64,000 nucleotides of DNA from Prunella strophiata (lineage: Eukaryota; Chordata; Aves; Passeriformes; Prunellidae), in the NCBI GenBank assembly GCA_036583965.1, contig JAZBQD010000014.1, positions 47,807,126 to 47,871,125 on the forward strand, given 5' to 3'. The position numbers were made by a program, and so were the translations under genes. The notes under the pieces are model-generated. The model was not told the DNA's origin. It saw only the letters and a list, made by a program, of their open reading frames with translations, and did no database searches. This document shows positions 50,071-63,000 of the stretch, piece after piece; the stretch's first letter is position 1; each line of letters begins with the position of its first letter.

Positions 50071-50598
50071 CTGCAATACTGCATCCAGCTCTGGGGCCCT
50101 CAACACAAGAAGGACGTGGAACTGTTGGAAGAAGCTCAGAGGAGGGACACAAAGATGATCAAATGTCTCTAGGATAGGAACTCCTCTCCTATGAAGAAAG
50201 GCTGAGAGAGCTGGAGCTGTTCATCCTTGAGCAGAGAAGGCTTCAGTGAGACCTCAGAGCAGTCAGTCCCTAAATAGATCCTGCAAGAGAGCTGGAGAGG
50301 GACATCCTGCAAGGGCATGTAGGGAGGGATAGGACAGGGGACAATGGCTTAAAGCTGAAAGAGGGGAGGTTTGGATTAGATATGGAGAAAAAATTCTTAT
50401 TTAGAGGATGGTGAGACACTGGAATAATTTGCCCAAAAAAGTTATGGATGACCCATCCCTGCAATGTTCAAAGCCAGGCTAGATGGGGCTCTGAGCAACC
50501 TCCTCTAGTAGAAGGTCTCCCTGCTCATGGCAGAGGGGAATTAGATGATCTGTAAGGGGCCTTTCAACCCAAGCCATTCTATGATTCCATGATTCCAT
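50071..50598 (+). mobile_element. CR1 LINE fragment (3' end)
   Basis: GCATCCAGCTCTGGGGCCC, then AGGCTGAGAGAGCTGGAGCTG, GGACAGGGGACAATGGCTTAA and GCCAGGCTAGATGGGGCTCTG, with a terminal (GATTCCAT)n. All in + orientation and 5'-truncated. Confidence 0.9.
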
Positions 50599-52870
50599 GT
50601 GTGTGCAAGCCATGTAACCCCCTGTGCTTTCAGATAGATGGATGCTGCTATTTCTGATAATACTGCTTGGAGTCTTCCATAACTCTATTTTTAAATATAA
50701 CTAAAACAAAGTGAGAAACCAGTAATTCTGAGCTCTTTAAGGGAAAAGAAATCATCAAACCCCCTCTGCTGCCATTGGAGTGTTTACAAGGAAGTGGTTT
50801 AAATGAAGAGTGGTGTCCAGGCACACTGCTCCCACAGATGGAGCCTCCAGCCACTACTAATGGCAGAGATCGTGTTGCAAGCAAGTGCACACACATTTGG
50901 CAAAAGCAAAACATTACCCTTGAGTAATACTGTACTTTGAAAATAAATGTGTCACAGACATCACTAATTTTAAAGCAGGAAGGAATTCCATGTATTTCTC
51001 AAAATTGCAACAGAGGATCTGTGTTCATGGATACACATAGACACAGATATACACACAAGTTATGAAATGCAGTTAATTCTGCCTTTACTCATTACTGGAC
51101 TAAATAACACTGATATACTTGACCCACATTCAGAAAATTCTCATCCATTATCTTAACTTTTTAAAATTCATTTATTCAACTTAAAATGAAATGCAATATT
51201 TCCTCCTCCTCATTTGGCAGACATTTTGGGTGAGCTAGTAGAGAGCAAACAGTCATATACAATAGGGGTACTTAATTTCTTTTGTGAGAAAATTGTAGTT
51301 TTTCAGCAATCAGTGCTAAAAATGGCAATAAGTCAAAATGTTAAGATGTAATGTGTGACCAGCACTCAGTATAATAAGACCTTCCATAGAGTTTATGTGT
51401 TTTACTTTAGTCTGCTTCACAGTAATGTTAACCACTAGTGTTCTGCTATTGAATCTGGGACACTGACTTTGCCACAAAAACTTCTGATTTACACTGCTGT
51501 ATAAAGAAATCATATTATCTATTTTATCAGCAGTTACAATACATGATTATATACCCCTTTCTGATAAAGCCATTCTTCAGCCAAGAATTTTTTCCTTTCT
51601 CTGCTCCAAATAATTTTTCTGATATTATTTCTGCTGATTCCTTTAAAATTTATGTTCATTGATGACAAAAATACCCGAAAGGGCCTTTCCAAGAAGTTGG
51701 TCAAGAGAAAACCCAAAAATCTGCTGTGGTACACAGAGGGCAGCAGCTGGAGACGTGCAGCAGCTGTGTTCTGCCCAGGCTCTGCAGGGGCACTGGAAGA
51801 GGGAGCTGCTATTGCTGATTTGTGGTGGAATTTTCTGAAGTCTCCTTTTTAAATGGTTTTGCTAGTCACTGATGCTAAGGAAAGAAAGTTAAAAGCCAGC
51901 ACTTACACAGTCTCTCTCTACCAGAAGAGAGATTTTAAAGCTACGGAGCTCCAGATGGGAGCCTCCCATCTGGAAAGTAATATCTTACTGGAACAAACAG
52001 TTGTAATAGCTTATTTATTCTACTTTCATAAGGCAAACCCATTAATTAAAATCCCAAAGAGTTTGGGGAATATTTTACTATTACATTTTACTGTGAAGTA
52101 GGAAGAAAGTAAATTCAGCAGCAGAATCTGTGGGCACTATTCTCAAACAAGTAGTTTGAATCAAAAAGCATATGACTCACCTCCTGCTGAAAAACTGGTC
52201 CTGCCCTCCTGGGACACCACCACTGATGTTGTTGCAGCTGCTTCCATGTGGCATTTTCTGGACCATTGCTTTACTCCTGATGGAATAGTTCTGCTGCATT
52301 TGTGGTCAGGCTGAAGTGCATGCAATTTAGAATGTGAGAGCAACAGAGAGGAGTCTTTGCAAACTGTGTCACCCAGCCTGGGGCACCAGGAGGAATCCAG
52401 CCAGAGAGCTTGGAAAGACCTCATTCATGTGTCTGGGCTGGCAGGGCAAGTGTAGGAAGACTTCTCTCCAGGAGGAGGCTCCTAGCTCTTTTTGTCCTAA
52501 CACAGATTTTACCTACACACTAATTTTCTATCAACCTTACCAGGCTCAACAGAATTTTTACCAGCATCTCATGAAGAGATGCTTAAACTATCTCATTCAC
52601 TGCAGATAGAGAGGAAAAAGTGGAAATGTTTGGATCTGTGTTGGAAGGCTGGAAGGTTGGAATCAGCAAACTCTCTTGACTTAACGGAAGGGAAGCAAGA
52701 AATACACCTTTCTGAGACTTTAAATGTTAGTGGAAATTGAAAATTAGTGGAAATATTGACAATTTTTGGCAACAAAATTAATTAATTTTTTAGATCCTTT
52801 TTCATTTTTTTCTTGGAGGCACTAACTGAAAGATGGATTTCCAGAAATTGAAAAGAATAAGCAGAATTAA
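50599..52870. other. Intergenic, no recognised gene
   Basis: AT-rich unique-looking sequence. No supportable gene, RNA or repeat family. Confidence 0.55.
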
Positions 52871-53326
52871 GAATCCTGGAATTATAGAACAGTTTGGGTT
52901 GGGAAGGCATTAAAGATAATTGGGTTCCAAAGTACCTGCCATGGGCAGGGATGCCATTTACTAAATCAGATAGCTCAGGGTCCCATCCAAACTGGCCTTG
53001 AACCCTTCCAGGGGTGGGGCATCCACAACTTCTCTGGTCAACCTGTTTCTGTCTCACCACCCTGTGAGTCAAGAATTTCTTCCTTACATCTAACCTAAAC
53101 CTGCCCTTTTTCAGTTTAAAACCACTGTCCCTTGTCCTGTCACCATCTGCCCATATAAAAAGTCTCTTTCCCTCTTTCTTATAAGCCCTTTTCAGGTGCT
53201 GGAAGGCCACATGAGGTCTCCCTGAAGCTTTCTCTTTTCCTGGCTGAACAGCCACAGATCTTTTGGTCTGTCTTCATAGGGGAGGTGCTCCAGCCCTTGC
53301 ATCATCTTTGTGTCCCTCCTCTGTTT
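52871..53326 (-). mobile_element. CR1 LINE fragment, minus strand
   Basis: Starts GAATCCTGGAATTATAGAAC and GTTTGGGTTGGGAAGGCATT, then CTGCCATGGGCAGGGATGCC, AACCTAAACCTGCCC, CTGGCTGAACAGCCACAG, and ends near CATCTTTGTGTCCCTCCTCTG. A 158-codon open frame through it is non-coding CR1 3' sequence. Confidence 0.9.
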
Positions 53327-53329
53327 TCT

Positions 53330-56080
53330 AAAGTAATTAATGCATATTGTCTTTCCACCTCTCATGTTACAGGCCTTCAAGTAGAACAAATGATCAGCCC
53401 TCTCAGCTGGATTTGGATTCAGATAACCTATCACACAGCACGAGAAAAAGCTGCATTTAGTAGATGTTCTGTCTTATACATGACTGCATTGATTTGATAC
53501 ATTCTACAAGACAGTAGATCTAATTAAAAATTTCTGTCCTGTGAGAACAATTGCCACTGAATACAGACAGGACAATCTGAACACAAGATTTCTTCATTCT
53601 CACACAACATTTCTGTGCAGGTGATCTGGCCAGTGACACGGAGTGCTCGCTCTGCAAACCTGGAGCAGGAGACCCACAGGTGACACATTCCTTCTGTATG
53701 GGACAGAGCTACTGCTCAGCCACAGAACAAGTGCAAAGGGTCATTTCAGATCACTTACTCAGAGCACCAAACCAAAGCAGAAATGATGACCAAATAAAGG
53801 ATTTAGGAACAGTCTGAACATAGTCCAAATATCCAGGTAAGAACATTTAACAGAACATCTAGCAAACTGTTGTTACTTGAGACCCTAAAGCAATCTTGAA
53901 TCTCACAGGGGAAAAAAAAAATTAAAAATTCAATTATTAGCAGCATGAGCAGCATACCAACCAAGAAGTCAGTATTACGTCAAAATCATCATCTGCCACA
54001 AACTTATTTGGTTCCTGAAGCAACTCCACTGCCATCAGCATAAGCCAACAGCAACTCCAGTGACCTAAACTTCATTTCATGGCTTCTTTGAGCAATTTAA
54101 ACTAGTAGAAGTCCCAAATATTTTACAGGATTGCATCTAAACTGGACTTCTGAAAAATAAACTGAGATCAGACTAACAATACTGCTGTTCAAGAAGGAAG
54201 AAGTGCAAAGAGGAAGGTTTCCAACAAGGGTACAAGAATTTCAAACCACATCTCTGGGTTTTGCAAGGGCTTGTAATTGACACCATGAGGTAGGATTCCT
54301 CACCTTCAGGGTTTGCTTGCTGGCCACTTCAGATTAAAGTGAATTTTTGGCCAAGGTCCTGAGTTTGCCTCCTCTTACAGCTCTGGTTCAGATGGAAAGT
54401 AGATAAAACCTGCTAGATTTATCTAGTCTTTGTTCATTAAGATACTGGACAACAGTTACCAATGTTTTTAAAGATATGCTTTCTGTGAAATGCTGCCAAA
54501 ACAAACCTATACAGCACACAAAGGCAGGTAAATAACTCCACATTTTATCTTGCTGATAATCAAATTTGGAAGGATGTTTAAACAGTAAATGTACCTAGAA
54601 CAAATTTAAATGACAGTAGTAGTAACACATAGGAAACTTTTGTTAGATTTACAATTTTTTAGTTGACCCCTTATTTTCCTCAGCCAGAAGGATATTGCTT
54701 CAGGTTATCTGTTGGTTAAGATAACAAACCAAATAAATGCTCAGATGAATGACACATAATTAACCTGGAAAAAAAACAAGGATTATATATTTGGGGATTT
54801 TGCTTGGTTTTGATACTGCTTCCAAGTGATGATTACTTACACAAATGTATGCAACTCAGGTGACACTGACTGAATGACTGGAAGGTGTTGCACTCCTCCT
54901 GTATAACATGCAAAGTCCCCTGCAGGGAACTGGAAAACTGCAATTTACACATTTAAATATTTATAGGAGCCACTTCTTATTCATTATAAAGATGATAAGA
55001 TTTTTCCTGGTTGCATATTGTATTAAACAAAAGTTGACAATTTTATATAATGTCAAATATGAAGAATAAGAAGCAACCATACAAAAAAAAAAAATATAAA
55101 ATGGCAGAAGGAAATTATTACAAATTTAGGAAACAGGTACATAATACCTATATGAGCACTAAAATCCCAGGCAGAGGTTTGGTGGCTTTACTTCATGTTC
55201 TGTCTCTTATGTGGGGAAGGAGTTGCTGCTGGTGCAGATTGCTGCCACAAGCCACACAGCTTCATGGAGACTGCTGCTTATTTCCTTGTAGATGAGAATT
55301 CCCCTGCTATTTTTCAGTTTTGGTTTTAAGCTGAAGTTCCAGTCTTCTCTGCAGTGTGTGCATAGCTCAAGGTCAGGCGACATTCTGCAAAAATAACAAA
55401 AAAATGTGCAATGGCTGTACTTTACTAAAGATGAAATGCTGTCCCCTAACCTCTTTTGTATGGAAAAGCTTCCAGGCCAATGAGACAAACAAACAAAAAC
55501 TTAAGTAAAATAAACCCAGTAAACAGAAACCTGTGGGAGGAGACCTATGGAACAGTCAGCTACAAAACAGAGGGAGGTAGAATGGTAAAACCACAGTTGC
55601 TGCTGTCCTTGCAGGGGAACACCAGAACAGCCAGACCCTCTCAGTAGCCACATCAAAAAGAAGAAAAAGAAAGGAAAAAAAGAGGAAAAAAAAAAAAGAA
55701 AAAGAAAATTATAATGATAAATAGGGGTGATGAACCCAGGAGAAAGAGAAGCTTGAGACTGTAAATAGAATTACCTATGGAGAGAGCTCAGAAGTGTAAA
55801 AAGGCACTGAGAATTGCAGTTGGGCTTTTTTCTGTAAGTGTTGGCATCTTAATAAAGCTATAAACTTCACAGTAGCTCTGTAATGCTCCTGTCCTGCTTA
55901 TCACCTTCATTCTGCAATGTTTGCTCATGTCAGAGATCCTCTGAGTGTGCAGGACATGAAAGCTTCACTCATCTCTGCTCTGCCGTTAAACTTCAAAGAG
56001 TTGGCTCTGGGTACAATTTAAAATCACTTTCTGTAGTAAGGCACTGTTATTACCTCAAGCAAAGGGAATGAATATCCAGA
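53330..56080. other. Intergenic, no recognised gene
   Basis: AT-rich sequence with a purine-rich A/G simple stretch at 55656-55712. No supportable gene. Confidence 0.55.
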
Positions 56081-56085
56081 AAAAG

Positions 56086-56128
<43 letters not shown>
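56080..56128 (+). repeat. Poly(A) tract
   Basis: About 49 bases of A with one G. No recognised element body upstream. Confidence 0.92.
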
Positions 56129-56131
<3 letters not shown>

Positions 56132-56467
56132 CTCCATAATACGGGTTTAGAATCATCAGGTTAGTTTTCTCTTGCATGGATTTTTTTCCCAAAAATATTT
56201 TAGGGATGTTGATGTTTTTACTAAGCTTTTCATTTAGAATGACTCACAGCTGTGGCTTCCTATAACAGGAGGGATTCCTATTTGGCCTCCCTTCAAGCCA
56301 CCTCCTTTCCATTTACATATAAATCAGATGCAGGAAGAGATTAACAGCGTCATTCCAGTAAATGGGAACAATCCAGGTCCTCTGACATTCACATTTAGCA
56401 GGTTTGTAAGGAGTTACGATCTGTATAAAAGACTTGGAGAGGGGAAAAACAGTCTGTTTACCCTTAC

Positions 56468-56521
56468 CAAAAAAACAAAAAAACCAAAAAAAAAAAAAAA
56501 AAACCAAAAAAAAAAAAAAAC
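56468..56521 (+). repeat. A-rich tract with CC interruptions
   Basis: Runs of 7-17 A separated by C or CC, a simple low-complexity repeat 340 bases after the poly(A) at 56080. Confidence 0.9.
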
Positions 56522-56619
56522 TAAAAAGAACTGTTGCTTGAGCCAGGGGTTATGACAGAAAAACCTAGTGGAAATCCCAGAAATAAAAGCAACCTGTATT
56601 GACTTTGAAATGCAACTGT

Positions 56620-57000
56620 GCTAGAGGTAACGGGTGTTTCTAATTTTTCTTCTTTGGATATAAGGAAAAAAATGAAGTCAATCTGCCAGGCTTTAATAGG
56701 AATGAGCAGCCCTATTAAAGGACCGATTTAAACCTAATAAAAGCCACTGAATTTCATGGACCAGGGTCATGCTGTTAACAACCTGGACTAGAAGGTAAAC
56801 AGAACATTAATTCAGCACGGAGTAGATGGGAGTGCTGCGAGAACGGGAAAATAACCTACAGGGACCAAGAGAGAAAAGAGGGTGGGGAATAAGATTGATT
56901 TTGGAGCAACACGAACTATTATGCACGGATTAAAATGTTAGAGATGTTTGAAAAGCAGCCGTGGCGAGCTCCCTCACACTGGCTGGCATGGATTCGGCTC
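56620..57000. promoter_or_regulatory. Candidate conserved non-coding element
   Basis: Repeat-free stretch with more CpGs than its surroundings (AACGGGTG, GACCGATTTA, CACGGAG, GCTGCGAGAACGGG, AACACGAAC, GCACGG). It also has several AT-rich homeobox- or MEF2-like words (CTATTAAAGG, AACATTAATTC). No supportable reading frame. The inference is from texture only. Confidence 0.28.
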
Positions 57001-60000
57001 AAGGGCAGAAAAATTGCTTAATTCTTTACAAGTCCGGTGGGAGCAGATCAGGGGATGAATGGGGTGCTGCAGGAGCAGTGAGCCCACCAGGCTGCCGGGA
57101 GAAGGGAAAATCCCCCCTGAGCCTGCTGCTTGCAGCCCCCCTAACCTCAGCCTGGAGCCGAGCTTCCACACGAGATAAATGCACAGTGCTTCCACTGTAT
57201 GCATATGGATCTCTCTACATCAATCATATATACTGCATAAACACACACAGAGTGTTATATAAATGCCTTATTAAACATATGTGCTATCATATACACCATG
57301 ATCCCTTTTTTTTCTCCCCATTTCAGCTCCCCAGGGACTGACTGTGGGTTCTCTTCCCTTGTTGCTCATCTGGAGCCAGCAGTTCCACCAGTGCAAAGCT
57401 GGTATAAATTTGCATTAGAACGCAGCTATTATAAACTGTTCCCACTGAAACATGCATTTGTATTTGACTGCATAGTTTTGCTGCAAGTTTTGCTCAGAAA
57501 ACTAGGGAGGCAAAAGGCTCTTCCAAAACAATTTCATTTGAATATCCTCCAAGTTATACACTCCAGCACTATAAACAAGGTTCGCTTATGAAAGTGTATT
57601 TAAGTGTCTTTCCAGGAGGTCAACATTTAATACAGGTGAATTTGCAATTCAAACTTTACTTTACAGATTTTTGTCAGTATAAACATTTACAAGGCAGATA
57701 TTGAGAGAATTTGATCTGTTTAGGAGCTGAACCTGAAAGAATGTTATTTCTAATCTGCAAACTTACTTACAGGCTCTTAGCCACAAAGACACTTGCCACA
57801 GTTTTCCAAATACCCTGATGCAACCAAAATTTGCCAGAGACTTTGCCAATATAACAGTTGCTTTTTCTTGGATCATTTTCTCAGAAGGTGGGAGGAGATG
57901 ACACAAAACCTAGCTGGTGTTTGTAGATGTCAGTCTGGCTCCACACAGTGCTTTAGACTTCTTGAATGACTCCCAGATGCCACATCTGTGCTTGCATTTC
58001 CCTTCTTTGGAATTAGGGTGCCACTACTGCCCACTTACCAGGTAAGCTGCCCTGGTGAAGAGAATTTTTTCCCATAGTGCTTCACATGCAGGGGCTTCAG
58101 GAGCAGAGCAGAAGGAATAGAGACACTCCAAAGGCAGGAAGTAAGCACAGAGGGGAGGGAAAAGGCAAAAGAATCACAGGACAGGTGAGTAAAAAAGCTG
58201 CTGAGCTGCTGCTGGTAAAAAGAGGGTTGGCAATTTCAAAAAATCCCCCTTCATTTTTTAAAAAAATATTCTTTCTTTAAAAAATGCTTGAACAGAATTT
58301 TCATGAAATGCATAATCATTCAATCTTCAATAGATTACAAAAAATCTTACAGCTGCAGTTTAAAGGTATTTATATGCAAATCATTCATTTGCAGAAGGCA
58401 GATGTCAAAAGAAGAGGGAACTGAAGGCTCAGGCATTGTTTACTTCTCTGTTCTGCCTGCTGTTTTCAGGGCATTTCAAATAAAAAAAAATTAACAGGTT
58501 ATTAATAATTAAAAAGTTAATAATCAATGGCAATCAATTGGGGAAAAAAAAAAAAAACAAAAAAAAGCAACAGACTAAATGAAGTAAAGACAAAAATACA
58601 CCAAGTTACCAAAGTATGATAAAGTATGATATACTACCGTCTGGTAAAAACCCAGATAAGGCTTTTGTTAGTTTTCTGCCACAAAGCAGGAAAGCAGAAA
58701 ACTGCATAAAGTTCAGCCATGGACAAGGAATTTTTTTTGTAAATAATATCCATAACACTTAATGAAGGAATAACAGAAATCAAAGCTCATCTTTTTAGGT
58801 GAACCATGGACATCCAATCTGCATATTTTTTGCTTTTATAATATGAAAAGGAAATGGTAACAAATATCCAAGCTAATACCTTTCCTGTAGACAAACTATG
58901 CCTCTTCAGGAACCATGCAATAGGATACAATATATCATCATTCATCATCTAAGGTATTCAATACAACTTCACCCATACCAAAAGGTCATTTCTTCCAATG
59001 GTCATTTAAAAAGAGATAACTTTGTATTAAAAAAAAATTATGCTGGTTTCAGAAAAAAAGTGTCTTATTGTAAGAGTCCTGAGGACCGTGGTATCTTGGG
59101 GACGCCCAGATTCCTGCATTTGTCGCTGCTGTCCCACATGAATGCAAGGACTTCACAGAGAATCTTCAGAGAGTTATATTTACAGTTTCTTCTTCCTCTT
59201 CATCAAGGTCAAAGAGATTTAAAGGTGCTCAGGAACTCACAAAAGCAGGATCCTTATTTATAATCTTGTCGGTGCCAGAGCAAGTGTCAGCTGGTCTTTG
59301 ATCCTGTAAACAGCAGATCTCCCCATGCACTCATTAATAAGGGCTGGGAACTGCCATTTTTCCTGGCCCTGTGCCTTTCTGACTCAGAAAGAGCCCCAGG
59401 CTCAGCACCTACCACTGTGGTCCCTGGAGACATAAGCTCAAAGATAACAGGTATTTCAGACTGACATTACAAAACAACACTGAATTTCAGAGTAAAGTTT
59501 TTATTATTTATTATGCATAATTTTAAAGTTACAGGCTCTTCCCCCAGCACATCTTGAGGTTCCATCCAATTGTAAGAGGTACCCTGTTTTTTCAAGATAA
59601 ACAGTTGACTGTGGGTGGTGCAATGGATGCAGGACCAGATGGTCTGATCTCTTTGCCTGCATGGGGGCAGAGGGAAGTGAAGACTGTGCTTGTAGAGACA
59701 AGCCCTGAAAGCTAAAGCTCACAGTCCCCAGAGGAGAAAAGTAGGATGCAATTCTCATTTGGGTGGAACAGCACATTTTGAAAGTGATTGCATCAGGAAC
59801 AGGAGAGCATTTGTGTGCAGAAAAATGTGTCTTACCCTCCTCAAGAACAAAAGGAGGAAATACCATCACTCCTTCCTTTGGAGGTATTTTGTCAGCATCA
59901 GATGGAATATCGGACAAGTGCATTAATATACTCACAGGCACACATGCATAAACATGCACTCCATACATAAACACATAGAGGCATTTAAGATTGAAGTTGC

Positions 60001-63000
60001 TCCATATTCTGGACTAATCACAATATCAGACCACCTCCTGTTCCACTCCAATGAAGAAGATGGAACAGGATGAAGAAAGTAATAGGAATCCCAACAAATA
60101 GTCTCCAAAAATGACGTCCTTTTGATACTTTATTTTCTCTTCTTCAGCATGGGTTTCCTTCATCTCATTAACTTAGGAGAAGCATGAACCTTTCAGCACC
60201 CTCTGTTCTGCAATAAGCATTAAAGTTTTTTCTTTTTCACTTGCCTTAGCACTGCCCTTTACTGGCAGCCCAGAGGCTCCTAACGTTTCTTATATCTGAA
60301 AAATGTTTAATGTCTTTTCACATCCTTGCCAAAAAAAATTTCAACTGATTAGTCATCTCATGTTTTTGTATCATGGCCATTATTCAAGGCTTTTGCTAAT
60401 TTGCTAAATGGGCCAAAATGGACATACATATTCATCCCACTGATAACAATGATGTATTCAGAAGAGTGCACACTGCAGATGTCACACTGAATCATTCATA
60501 TCAACCCAAAACACAGGTGGTGGCATTGCCCAGAAAACACATTACTCATTTAGAGGTAACTTAGACTCTGATGCCCACTTCCCAAGCTGTTTTAATATTC
60601 ACAGCTAATCAGAGGTTTCCCAAGCTGTTTACATGTTCACTCCTAAGAGGGAAGCCAAGTTTCCCGACAGCTCACACGTTACAAGTCACGTGGGGGTCCT
60701 CCTGCCTGCCTGTTCTTTAGGTTCATGCTTGCTTCATCTGGACTAGCAGTAGTCTTTCTGCAATAGGAAGGATGGAGTGTGACCCCATACCTGTCTAGGG
60801 AAAAGACTGGGAAATGGGAGAGGGCTGTCCCTTCCTCAGGATGTGGAGGAAACTGAATCAGATCTTCCACTTCCCAGTGAAGTGCTTTCCTCCAGGTCTT
60901 CAGAACAACATGGCCACTGCCTTTCCCTCTTCCCTTGCAGACCTGAGTCCTCAAACCACTTCTAGCAAATCAAGCCCTTTCAGATAGAAGCTCTGAACTG
61001 ATTCATTTAACCACAAACTGAGGCCCTATCATCTGTTGTAATGCCACTAAAAGTATCCAAATAAGTTTGGGGTCTAAGATAAGTGTTGGAGCACCTACAC
61101 AGCCCAGGCATGCTTTGCATTAATTAGGGAAGTCTAGCTCCTTAAAGTGAGCTTATAAAGAAACATTGCTGCCTGAAGCTGTGAGTCTGCCATTAATTTC
61201 TTTGACTTCATCCACATGGTCTGCAAAAGCACGAGCCTGAGCACATGTGGAATCCAGGCCCAGAAGTGGCTTTAAGGTATCACTTGGGGAATGCTAGAGG
61301 AGAAGGTTGGAAAACGTGAGCAAAATGCATCTGCAATGGGAATCTTACCATATGAGCTTATTTTTCATGGATCACAGCTAGGGTGAGAGCCTTGGTGTGC
61401 TCCAGCCTTGCTGTGGGAGCCAGTGAAGAGGCAGTGTCTCCATTAATGCCCATAGCTGGTTCACTTTCACAGAAAGCTAAAAGTAGCCACAAAGTCAACT
61501 ATCTTGTGATAATTTTCTAGAATTTCTGTAATGTAGCACTTGCCAGATTAAAAAGCTAATACAGGTTTCTGTGCTTGTATCCCTTTCTAATTTCTAAAGG
61601 CACATTATAACAGTTTCTCTAACAAAATATTTGTATCAAGAAGCCACACATTTACACCAGTTTCTGGAGGGGTAATGTAATTGCACTGATACCAAATCTG
61701 AGGTAAAGAAGTTAAGACTACAGAGCTTTAGTTACTGACACCAATATTCCTTTCTTATCTCCTTCCAAATTTTAACCTGAGATTAAAAGCCAAGATTGGA
61801 TGGAGGTTCCTGGCTCTCCTTAATCTGGGTCTTCTTAACAGTCTGAATTAGCAGATATTTTCATGTGGGATCTCCACTTTCCTTTCTGTAAAATAAAAAT
61901 TAACTCCCTGAAGCTAAACATAAAATATCTACTTTTTCTTCTCTGCATTATATTAAAATATAAAAGGCAATTTTTTTCTTGATGGCAAAGTTGTTTGGTT
62001 TGTTTGTTTTTGTTGGTCTTTTTTTTTTGTTTTAGTTGCAGCTCAACAGAGTTGTTGAAGAGGTAGTGAATGGTATAAAATGAATGGAACAAAAAAGAGG
62101 ATAAAAATCTGGAAGCCAGTCTAGCCTTCAATTAGCAGTTTCAACTGAAAAAAAATTATTTTCAGATATTTTTCAGTTTCATTACATCACATCACATTTT
62201 ATCTTGGAAATTATTCTTCAGATCACTTCAGTCCATTCCTAATCAGAATAAAATAGTTAATGAGTAATTTCTCAATTGTTCTTTAAAAAGATCTGGAAAT
62301 CTAACAGATCATAATTTTACAATTCTATTAAAAATTAAATAGTTTCTTCTTTTTTGACTGTTTAACAAATACTGTACTAGGGATCTTCCTCATTTTTTAA
62401 TGACTCAGTGCTTGCAGAACATTGTATTTCATAACAAGAAGAAAATTCAGTGTAGAAGACTGACTCATGGTGTTTTATCCTCTTCTACATGGTAATAAGA
62501 CATGCCTTAATGTCTTAGACATGGAGACTTTTCCAAGATAATGTGCTAAAAGCAAAGGATATTGCCTGTGTGTCCTTGAAGTCACAAGTTTTTGAATTCA
62601 TTTAGAAAGAAGGACTGGAAAAAAAAAAAAAAAAGAGAATATTTAAATGCAATTCTGTGAAGACCATATATTTAGAGGTCATTTGATTTCCATCAAGTCT
62701 TTTCTTTCTTATATCCTTGCCATGTACAGTTCTGTTTAGGCCAACCACCATTAGAAATAGATGTAAACTATGTATTTTATGTTGAATTTTTAATGTCTAA
62801 CCTAGATTGCACTGCTCCCAAAGAGCAATAAAAATGTCTACATCTTAAGGGCCTTTTCAATATCTTCATTTGGAAGGTATTCCTCTCTTCACAGCTGTTA
62901 CCCAGCCAAAACAACAACGCACAAGCACAGCCAGCAGCTTGGAGTGGAATGGAGCTTTTTATATCCTTGCTACAGTCCAAGGTGTTCTCAGGATTGCAGA

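Noticed and set aside
52782..53255. 157-residue minus-strand protein
   Set aside because: It runs through the 3' part of a CR1 copy and contains no reverse-transcriptase motif.
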